This document shows, piece after piece, positions 7,801-11,701 of a stretch of 11,701 nt of DNA (the first letter of the stretch is position 1; each line of letters begins with the position of its first letter). Below the pieces are notes generated by a model. It was not told the DNA's origin. It saw only the letters and a list, made by a program, of their open reading frames with translations, and ran no database searches. The stretch comes from CAZUUO01 sp964622665. Lineage in GTDB: Bacteria; Patescibacteriota; Patescibacteriia; Magasanikbacterales; GCA-002688135. The DNA lies in contig CAZUUO010000025.1 of assembly GCA_964622665.1 (NCBI GenBank), positions 1 to 11,701 of the forward strand, read 5' to 3'. Made by a program: the position numbers and the translations under genes.

Positions 7801-10654
7801 TTGGTGCTACTTCAAATCCAAAACCTTGCGCAGTATTAGTATCAAGTACACCTTCAACAATACTTGTTTTTTCACAAGCGTCGTCATCACATTTTTCTAC
7901 CACTAAATCTTTACCCAAACTAAATTCACGCACAGCTGTCGTGAATACACCAGTAATCTTTGCATTAATACATGCTTCATTTCCCCCATTTCTACCACTC
8001 CATGGTGCTGGACTTGGCACAATTGCATTTCCACATTGAAATACCAACGATGGAATTACGGGAATATCACCCGTTGAAAATAGCCAGCTATAGTTAGCGG
8101 CAACAGCTCCGGCACTTCCTGGACATTGGGAACCTTGTGGTACACAGCTTCCCTTTGCACTACCTGCATCACAACAGGTACCTCCATTTGCACATCCGGC
8201 AACTTTACAATCTTGTACGACAAATGGAAATCCATTGCTTACTAAAGATTGGTTGGTAGCAACGGTTACATATCCTGTTTTTGCGTTAGTATCAATTCCA
8301 ACATTTCCAAGATTTGATTGTCCCCATTCACCCACACTTAAATTTGTGCCATCTAATGCAACGGTTCCTTTTTCAGTTCCAAAATTTTCACCACTTATTT
8401 TAACTTTGCTACCAGCGGGTCCATTATCTGGGCTGATATTACAAATAGATGGGTTTGGTGCCCCATTTTCAACAATCAATGACACGCCCTTTGTTTTTAC
8501 CACAGGGTTTACTCGTTCAATTGCAACCTCAACATTGCCCACTACTCCAACAGGAACCCTCACCACAATACGATTATTAGTCCATGCATTAGTACTACAT
8601 TCAGCAGGTAAATTGAAATCTCCCAATTTATCACCAAAGTATACCGCACCACGTGCATCTCCAAAACCATTTCCACTAATCACCACGACACTACCTGGTG
8701 TTGTTTTTGATGGAGAAATAGCACTTACCGTTGGCTGCGTAGTACCACTTCCTTCTTTTACTTTTACCGACGCCGGATTACTCTTGTTGTCACCTCGTGA
8801 AACCATTACTGAGTGTAATCCTGCAGGAATAGATGGAATAGTGCTGACAATTTTTGTCTCACTCCATTGCTTTGGGGAAATAAATACGTCCCCCATTACA
8901 ACTCTACTATTTGCATCTTGTGTAGCACCAAATCCTGAACCGGTAATAGTCAAAGATGTTCCAAAAAATCCTTCTTTTGGTGTTACACATAAAATACCAG
9001 GACGAACCACCTCATTAACGGTAAATGCAGGTAATTTTGGTCCCGCAGTATCACTTGTGGTATCTGCTTTTCCATCTTTACGAGTCACTTTAACGCCACC
9101 TGTTGTTGCACCTTGAGGAACAATTGCAATGATTTCGTTGTTACTCCAAGAAATTAAATTACCACAGCTTGCAATTGTCGCAACTTTTTCAGTAGCGCCA
9201 ACTCCAAAACTTACTGATCCAGTACCTTTCTCAGCACCAAAACCTTTTCCAATAATTGATACAACACTTCCCGCAGCACCATCATTATTGAATACACCGT
9301 AAATTACTGGATCTTCACTACATTGATTTGTTTTTTTATCACAAATACCGCTGGCACATTGGGTGTCATTACTACAACTTCCCCCATTACAACTCAAACA
9401 TGACGTTCCCCCACAATCCACACCCGTCTCATCGCCCGCTGGTTTTGAGGTGCTCGTGTTTTGGATACCATCAGAACATTGTGCGCCTTGAGTACTGTAA
9501 TTGAATGGGCGTTTTTCACTTTCGTTGTTAGAGGTATCCGTTGCCGTAATATTAATTACATCATTTTGAAATAACTTTAAGCCGTTTGTTGTCCAAGGGA
9601 AGGTTATTTCTGTTTCTAGAGGATAGTATCCATCAACACCTTGCTTTGCTTGGTAGTAACCATACAAAGTATCTCCCTTAAATACTGAAATATGTTTCAC
9701 TTCCGTATTATCTTTTGCTTGTGAATGGCCAACAAAATCAGTATCAAGTGGCATTACCGTACCATTACCAAATTGTGCACCTGCTCCACCCTTTTGATGA
9801 AGATAGGAAATATCTGCACTTGGTTTTGTTGCGTCATCAATGTTTCCCGTTTTAACAATTACCGTGCAGGGATTTGCTGCATCACATTGTAATGGCAAAC
9901 CATCTTCTGTTGTAATTCCAGCAATTCCATCTTTTACGGTCAATACATATTCTGCATTATTTTCAAAACAAAATGGTGTATTCTTGCTATTTTTTGGACA
10001 TACCGTCTTTGCTTTTAATCGCACCATGTTACCATCAGTTTCTAAATCAACTGGTTCTTCGACATTATTTTTTGTTAAGAAAATTGTTTGATTAAAAATT
10101 ACCGTTGAAAGTTTTGGTGTTGCTGCTTCACCAAATCCCTTATAAAAATATAAGTTAAATTCAGGTACAAATCCCGCTTTAGTACTTGAAGGCATACGAA
10201 CCACCATCACACTACTTGAACCGCCCGGTAGTCCACCACCAGCACCACCTGTTCCTGAGCCGTCACCAGCACCATTTCCTCCAATTCCACCCGTTGTACC
10301 ATTAACGATAGCGTTGATTACAAAACTTGCAATAGCAAAAGAACTCAAGATTACCATGAGTCCAATTGATCCGTTGATCATTATTTTTTTTGCTTGGTCT
10401 ACTTTTTCATCTGACCCCCCTGCAGTCATCCAGACAAATCCACCGTAACCAATTAAGCACACAGCAGTTATTCCCAATAGTCCAAAGAATGCACGGATGC
10501 CACGCGCGATCATCAGGGTGAGATTTCCTTGTGCTAGCCCAATATTGCCAGCAGCATCTTGTAATCCTAGGTCTGTTTGAGCAGATACACTAGCACCCAC
10601 CAGCAAAGTAAGTGCGGCGAGAGTTCCTATTGCAAATGATATTCGTCGGTTCAT
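1802..10654 (-). CDS. Giant mosaic surface protein: T4SS-pilin-like anchor, Ig/TIG domains, Cys-rich repeats, pseudopilin-like domain
   Basis: This 2950-residue protein starts with a typical signal peptide (MNRRISFAIG..., cleavage probably near ASVSA-Q, residue 25), which fixes the ATG. Domains by residue: two TM helices resembling VirB2/T4SS pilin (51-117); Gly-rich hinge (121-147); Ig-like domains (148-270, 278-388); Cys-rich knot with GVDCGG (393-445); four IPT/TIG domains (449-813); small Cys knot (816-845); three Big_5-plus-Ig units (852-1130, 1131-1607, 1641-1915), the middle one apparently interrupted by Cys-rich CGNG...GE.CD repeats (1344-1550); unknown module starting at CENPWP (1918-2115); pseudopilin-like domain (about 2156-2280); second Cys-rich cluster (2313-2670); two beta-rich C-terminal domains (2680-2950). 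Everything after residue 118 should be extracellular. No LPXTG motif, beta-barrel or enzyme motif was seen. An adhesin or contact fibre is the likely role (inference). It starts 3 nt after the upstream Ig-like gene, without a Shine-Dalgarno sequence. Confidence 0.93.
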   Translation of the reverse strand: MNRRISFAIGTLAALTLLVGASVSAQTDLGLQDAAGNIGLAQGNLTLMIARGIRAFFGLLGITAVCLIGYGGFVWMTAGGSDEKVDQAKKIMINGSIGLMVILSSFAIASFVINAIVNGTTGGIGGNGAGDGSGTGGAGGGLPGGSSSVMVVRMPSSTKAGFVPEFNLYFYKGFGEAATPKLSTVIFNQTIFLTKNNVEEPVDLETDGNMVRLKAKTVCPKNSKNTPFCFENNAEYVLTVKDGIAGITTEDGLPLQCDAANPCTVIVKTGNIDDATKPSADISYLHQKGGAGAQFGNGTVMPLDTDFVGHSQAKDNTEVKHISVFKGDTLYGYYQAKQGVDGYYPLETEITFPWTTNGLKLFQNDVINITATDTSNNESEKRPFNYSTQGAQCSDGIQNTSTSKPAGDETGVDCGGTSCLSCNGGSCSNDTQCASGICDKKTNQCSEDPVIYGVFNNDGAAGSVVSIIGKGFGAEKGTGSVSFGVGATEKVATIASCGNLISWSNNEIIAIVPQGATTGGVKVTRKDGKADTTSDTAGPKLPAFTVNEVVRPGILCVTPKEGFFGTSLTITGSGFGATQDANSRVVMGDVFISPKQWSETKIVSTIPSIPAGLHSVMVSRGDNKSNPASVKVKEGSGTTQPTVSAISPSKTTPGSVVVISGNGFGDARGAVYFGDKLGDFNLPAECSTNAWTNNRIVVRVPVGVVGNVEVAIERVNPVVKTKGVSLIVENGAPNPSICNISPDNGPAGSKVKISGENFGTEKGTVALDGTNLSVGEWGQSNLGNVGIDTNAKTGYVTVATNQSLVSNGFPFVVQDCKVAGCANGGTCCDAGSAKGSCVPQGSQCPGSAGAVAANYSWLFSTGDIPVIPSLVFQCGNAIVPSPAPWSGRNGGNEACINAKITGVFTTAVREFSLGKDLVVEKCDDDACEKTSIVEGVLDTNTAQGFGFEVAPKQKLQPNTRYRVTLSTNITGIKLSGSGKPLTMAKDETCKKPTSLSGDASACFTFKTKNSTEACEVTSVLVDPTQVAADSLGLVMQPQEKTRPLIINASGRGDDACVLFNTNGGAWSYSVVNDPNPASVNLGPVANKPQSRTVTTLKEHPANSKGYIFKANYTNPSGKNVNTDGSVKVSLARPQVVSYSPNCNAACINGDVEVGFNVAMNSATLKGNIIVEACTEESCTQTGDIITIAGVSETIAQNGTRYILDLSDEFKAGQWYKVTVKGGENGIKSASGGSLSNTNANTDFTWKFRTRNSGDECVVKSVDVVPVEGRVKSIGSSVTYRAIPRTAPDSCDAKGQTLQASSYAWNWSVADNNVAKVSNDDAGEMPQYCTSSCTLAGSNFYKAICGDGVVTAPFEMCDGGPGCTSNCLLKGNSTASCGNGKVETELGESCDDKNNKNGDGCSSQCLHEGAVSSVVCGNGDIGLGEMCDDGNTANGDGCSSQCLSEGSVRFDPKCADITANSPEALQSQCAGVIFASCGNGVLEAGETCDEGLRCENGATCKKDSECGKGSCKPRTTNTCTDRCLNPKFIPSMTSASCGNGIIDVEQGEQCDPSNDGDSRIDPTQKVTALGQSTVVNGEQKTLVSAQITADKANKAQNAKGDGSFVLQCGFLSDADCSTGINGEEMGLANNSCCGIRPKMVKNYPENNSTNICTNTAVWTETSAPLDHASLVGNVGLFVKVSDGTTNCPGDMGAPVILGVGNEKGAWWKNVIDRVMQYVVGKPVYADITACPSPVKGTIKAITDAQKTRILFSPSALLNKNTEYYFAVKGGTSGAKSAQGIAFSDGYKTFKFQTGSELCTLQNLELDTDEYLFTKQNENHQFVSRALSKDGAELTPVPGVYAWNYEWVSTNEEPSGVYLYGENNEKTNKPSSVISSQNVFATSVQGRSQLSVLATITDDGGTNTKDKTLTATTELTSAFCENPWPKLNNNKGLFNDRFNAKYSSQFGNGFSLNGGAKNTIYTNFEFNYCKDQGVSSLVSDDLPSLQPVVIGNPPDAATTLKEFFFSPVNEQGARINKDVIGIRVEKNYDHLPIEKWYAARGFAGNPTPVVVDGFSALQDGRTVYISGINASVVGRTVTELRTNVYVISYNQGADATTVAIFNQIVKNFKLAVNVRSTNLCYVEKSVSGIGLGQMEDEQLVKPSTACIDDTQCGTNRRCDAVKTKAARDVQRLSDTKTMQNLLDTYFEQRGTYPVIGAGSFLPGKSVSTWKSWQGALGNELKTSLPIDPINKLAACSDKDAESGTCWNAKTGTYACPAGSFMYAYETKNNAQDYVIKSQFELSTALWKNNEINNVRLITDGACTNTAVGASSVAQCGNNILEGDEECDPKGSQVKEVVGNKTYTYICQADCKKGKVVSQAGASCGNGVLDAGELCDDGKYNGSYGYCNATCTTRLACGDGVIQNATSNPKGPEVCELKRCDGNRAISCSTDADCTKNIPLNEFVGDFSKCTSTDLKANGLILSRVYNCGVCSTKSVTTYAPKKEQSCNWDCRSFGPYCGDGVVNGGEECDAGPNGGEVKIDCTMNNGNPGQKTGSCSNTCSWTVNAKGASCSALPATVGGGSPVVADGCGDGQIDKGEECDLGSNNGVKCSAPYKGTCPYCSAPNPATGETGCKNKIITGARCGDGILNGPEKCDGKDFGTSNSATMCQQFGYDAGTPSCSAQCNGITETGCIKCSYTNKGTSLGHVVVKVKDGLSSTGTGALSARAGVYYKNGLFPDVGGKALGSTINFDMTAVTNVDGTPACTPYRVYVAMDQNASNYTTETTASFPGDNVFRRFDTFLFEKSKLPGNSYAIVTSWDDKITDIDVTLHVVDGGKPIMTLSKIQSSNCAGVKCLKYNQTTAATLDRTDATVGGYETLRLYPTKNGLYQMNAAPAYIVKVRDNTGKKFANYTGKVRVALYNANGLVKDVTVGSAAEYSAYKNSLQEKTLPSDENTMYFLLSPNADAKSLLPLF
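1805..2617 (-). other. C-terminal beta-rich domains of the giant protein
   Basis: Residues about 2680-2950 follow the last Cys-rich repeat and contain almost no Cys apart from a short CAGVKCLKY segment. Alternating hydrophobic strands (HVVVKVKDG, YRVYVAMDQ, IDVTLHVVDGG, YIVKVRDNTG, KVRVALYNANG) suggest two beta-sandwich domains split near 2810. I do not recognise the family. As the distal tip of the fibre this is a candidate ligand-binding region (inference). Confidence 0.5.
2645..3718 (-). repeat. Second Cys-rich CGNG/CGDG repeat cluster (Myxococcus-type)
   Basis: Residues 2313-2670 of the giant protein hold six units: CGNNILEGDEECDP, CGNGVLDAGELCDDG, CGDGVIQNATSNPKGPEVCE, CGDGVVNGGEECDAG, CGDGQIDKGEECDLG and CGDGILNGPEKCDG. 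They are separated by variable Cys-containing loops. The pattern C-G-[ND]-G-x-x-[ED]-x-G-E-x-C-D is that of the Myxococcus cysteine-rich / DUF4215 repeat family. Paired cysteines imply disulfide bonding outside the cytoplasm. Confidence 0.88.
3815..4189 (-). other. Pseudopilin (GspG/type IV pilin)-like globular domain inside the giant protein
   Basis: Residues about 2156-2280 read like the soluble part of a CPR type II pseudopilin. The segment KAARDVQRLSDTKTMQNLLD corresponds to the amphipathic half of the pilin helix; then come YFEQRGTYP, a WKSWQGALG segment, LPIDPINK (the usual 'P.DP.N' turn), a Cys pair around GTCWNAKTGTYACP, and a closing strand pair (SFMYAYET, DYVIKSQFEL). The hydrophobic first half of the helix and the prepilin peptidase site are absent, so it cannot be processed or membrane-inserted as a normal pilin. 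The assignment rests on motif recognition, not on a profile search. Confidence 0.7.
4310..4909 (-). other. Unrecognised globular module next to the pseudopilin-like domain
   Basis: Residues about 1916-2115 begin with CENPWPKLNNNKGLFNDRF and contain IGIRVEKNYDHLPIEKWYAA, VDGFSALQDGRTVYISG, and NVYVISYNQG followed by a helix (TTVAIFNQIVKNFKL). The mix of strands and amphipathic helices and the low Cys count differ from the flanking Ig and Cys-rich regions, so it is probably a separate alpha/beta domain. I recall similar segments ahead of pilin-like domains in CPR surface proteins, but cannot confirm a family name. Confidence 0.5.
4910..5734 (-). other. Third Big_5-plus-Ig unit of the giant protein
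   Basis: Residues 1641-1795 show the Big_5-like pattern (KNYPENNSTNICTNTAVWTE near the start, NTEYYFAVKGGTSGAKSAQG and YKTFKFQTG at the end). An Ig-like domain follows (1797-1915: CTLQNLELDTD, YAWNYEWVSTNEE, VFATSVQGRSQLSVLATITD). The junction F.F.T....C.....L..D recurs in the other two units (about 8101-7265 and 7264-5834), indicating internal duplication. Confidence 0.6.
6321..6359 (-). repeat. 39-nt imperfect direct repeat, copy 1
   Basis: This segment matches 6432-6470 at 36 of 39 positions, with an offset of 111 nt, exactly 37 codons. It encodes the GDGCSSQCLSEG end of one Cys-rich unit, so the pair looks like a recent in-frame duplication or conversion between adjacent repeat units. 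Confidence 0.85.
6432..6470 (-). repeat. 39-nt imperfect direct repeat, copy 2
   Basis: Partner of the copy at 6321-6359, encoding GDGCSSQCLHEG. Three mismatches were counted by eye. Confidence 0.85.
8216..9310 (-). other. Four tandem IPT/TIG domains in the giant protein
   Basis: Residues 449-813 contain four Ig-like units, each with the TIG core 'P..G..G..V.I.G.GFG': SVVSIIGKGFGAEKGTGSV (about 463), FFGTSLTITGSGFG (about 563), TPGSVVVISGNGFGDARG (about 652) and PAGSKVKISGENFGTEKGTV (about 746). TIG domains usually act as extracellular spacers or binding modules. Spacing of about 95 residues fits complete domains. Confidence 0.85.
10214..10294 (-). other. Gly-rich hinge after the membrane anchor
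   Basis: Residues 121-147 (TGGIGGNGAGDGSGTGGAGG, then GLPGGSS) are almost pure Gly/Ser/Ala/Asn. The hinge separates the two-helix membrane module from the first Ig-like domain and would give the long ectodomain flexible attachment at the cell surface. Confidence 0.8.
10295..10654 (-). other. Signal peptide plus VirB2/T4SS-pilin-like two-helix module
   Basis: Residues 1-25 form a signal peptide. TM1 covers about 51-78 (FFGLLGITAVCLIGYGGFVW) and ends in WMTAGG; a charged loop SDEKVDQAKK follows; TM2 covers about 91-117 (IMINGSIGLMVILSSFAIAS). The core 'YGG....TAGG..EKV..AKK....G.IGL...L' closely resembles the small stand-alone T4SS pilin (TrbC/VirB2-like) proteins common in Patescibacteria. 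Expected topology has both ends outside and the loop in the cytoplasm, placing the rest of the chain outside. Confidence 0.82.
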
Positions 10655-10657
10655 ACG

Positions 10658-11701
10658 TTACTTTGTACTATCAAATTTATTAGCACACACCTGTTCACTA
10701 CTGTACGCTACCCCATCACAACAATATGGTTTTGCAGCTGTTGCATTACAAGTTGTTGAACGAGCTGGTACAAAACAATTATTTTGTCGATCTTTCAGTT
10801 TTTCATTTGCTTGCGGCATGTACGTGAATACTTTTTGATCAGTGCTGGGGAGAAATGGTGCATGTTTTATTTCTACTCTCGTTCCGGTTACAACCGCCCC
10901 ATTTACCGCTTCATTTCCATTACTATCAATATCTTGAGAGGCTGAGTAAAACCACTGTTCCAAATTTTTCGGTTGCATTAGTTTTGTGCTTCCTACTGAA
11001 GAGAGTAATAATGGTTCACTAAAGGTGAGAGATAAGCCAGCTGTAGGATTTACAAACGACTGCCCAATGGTTGGCGAATGACTGGTGACTGTTGGACCTT
11101 CGGTATCTATCGTAGATCCCGTTGCGAAGTCAAACTGCACCGAATCTTTTGGGCTACCTTCTGCTTTTCCATCACTATTACCGTCTAATGAATTTCCCGA
11201 TAAACTCATCACTCCTGTTCCCAAAACTCCTTTTGGTGCACCTCGTTGAGTATCAATTGATGCTGCCGTTGCAGAAACTGTTATGTCGCTTTTTTCTGGT
11301 AGACAATAGAACTGTTCACCGCAAGCACTTTTACCACAAGGGTTATTTGGTCTAAATTCTGCACTTTGTGCATTGTTGGTTATTGTCCAGACACCACTTA
11401 CTTCTGAGCCACCCTTCACCACCTTCATACCGCCGGTTGCATCATCCAAAATTGAAGTAGGTAAAATTGCTTTATCAAAATTTACCGTCACCGTCGCATT
11501 AAGGTAAGCATTTTTGCTATTCTTACTTGGGTAAATTGAAGTTATTTTGGGTGGAATACTGTCGACTTTCGTGCCTACAGAAAAATTCCAGGTATATCCA
11601 TCTTTTGTTCTAAACAAATCTCCTGTTCCCGTGATGGGATCGTTTTTTTGAATACCACTTAATGCTACTCCGTATTCAGTATCAGAATTGGTATTGCCTA
11701 A
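10658..11701 (-). CDS. Ig-like (Big_5-type) repeat surface protein, C-terminal part (5' end cut by window edge)
   Basis: The frame is open to the right edge, giving the last 347 residues of a longer protein. A TTG at 11617 is internal, not a start: the preceding 28 codons continue the same domain (EYGVALSGI...). Visible in order: the end of one Ig-like domain (DGYTWNFSVGTKVDSIPPKI), a complete Big_5-like domain (about 44-197: ITSIYPSKNSKNAYLNATVT, then VNFDKAI), and a second one (about 198-310: PTVTSHSPTIGQSFVNPTAG, then LSLTFSEPLL). A short Cys-rich tail ends CCDGVAYSSEQVCANKFDST. Big_5/SbsA-type Ig domains are spacers in bacterial surface proteins. The gene ends 3 nt before the giant gene and in its frame (TAA-CGT-ATG), so the two are surely cotranscribed and probably act at the same place. 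Missing N-terminal anchor or signal peptide cannot be judged. Confidence 0.88.
   Translation of the reverse strand, partial: LGNTNSDTEYGVALSGIQKNDPITGTGDLFRTKDGYTWNFSVGTKVDSIPPKITSIYPSKNSKNAYLNATVTVNFDKAILPTSILDDATGGMKVVKGGSEVSGVWTITNNAQSAEFRPNNPCGKSACGEQFYCLPEKSDITVSATAASIDTQRGAPKGVLGTGVMSLSGNSLDGNSDGKAEGSPKDSVQFDFATGSTIDTEGPTVTSHSPTIGQSFVNPTAGLSLTFSEPLLLSSVGSTKLMQPKNLEQWFYSASQDIDSNGNEAVNGAVVTGTRVEIKHAPFLPSTDQKVFTYMPQANEKLKDRQNNCFVPARSTTCNATAAKPYCCDGVAYSSEQVCANKFDSTK

Noticed and set aside
8235..9116. Plus-strand open frame of 293 codons opposite the TIG region
   Set aside because: It is antisense to well-supported TIG domains, its product has no recognisable domain, and it runs opposite to a clean single-strand operon. 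Antisense frames of this length are expected in Thr/Val/Gly-rich coding sequence.
1802..10654. Use of UGA as glycine (genetic code 25)
   Set aside because: No in-frame TGA occurs in 2950 codons and glycine is encoded by GGN throughout, so the standard code fits.
11617..11701. TTG at 11617 as the true start of the Ig-like protein
   Set aside because: The 28 codons upstream stay open to the edge and continue the preceding Ig-like domain, so the gene is simply cut by the window.

Overview
The window looks like a stretch of a Patescibacteria (Candidate Phyla Radiation) genome. The best fit is the Magasanikbacteria/Uhrbacteria/Falkowbacteria side of the group, but that placement is inference from protein architecture and no taxonomic marker is present. 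Three things support it: a two-helix 'T4SS pilin' N-terminus of the CPR type, a pseudopilin-like domain of CPR flavour inside a giant surface protein, and bacterial TSP3 and Myxococcus-type Cys-rich repeats in a moderately AT-rich genome. A 2950-codon frame with no internal TGA, and TAA/TAG stops throughout, fit the standard bacterial code. This argues against the lineages that read UGA as glycine.

Every gene lies on the minus strand, so reading order runs from high to low coordinates. The gaps between genes are only 3, 5, 6-24 and 3 nt, so the window looks like one operon cut at both edges. The order is: (1) the C-terminal 347 residues of an Ig-like (Big_5-type) surface protein, 11701-10658; (2) a 2950-residue mosaic surface protein, 10654-1802, which alone fills three quarters of the window; (3) a 135-residue and (4) a roughly 288-residue single-pass membrane protein, each ending in three Ca-binding TSP3 repeats; (5) the first 164 residues of another single-pass protein with a Pro/Thr-rich tail, running off the left edge. 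No stretch over 30 nt lacks a gene. I saw no tRNA, rRNA, IS, CRISPR or clear terminator.

The giant protein reads, from its N-terminus: signal peptide; two TM helices of a VirB2/T4SS-pilin-like module; Gly-rich hinge; two Ig-like domains; a short Cys-rich knot; four IPT/TIG domains; three copies of a Big_5-plus-second-Ig unit; an unknown module; a type II pseudopilin-like globular domain without its helix; a second Cys-rich repeat cluster; and two C-terminal beta-rich domains. A first Cys-rich cluster appears to be inserted inside the second Ig domain of the middle unit.

The simplest combined picture is a cell-envelope operon. A very long extracellular fibre is anchored by a borrowed pilin membrane module, expressed with a second Ig-like surface protein and several small membrane-anchored proteins, two of them probably calcium-binding. 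Adhesion or contact with a host cell is the most economical role, but it is inferred. Nothing catalytic was recognised.
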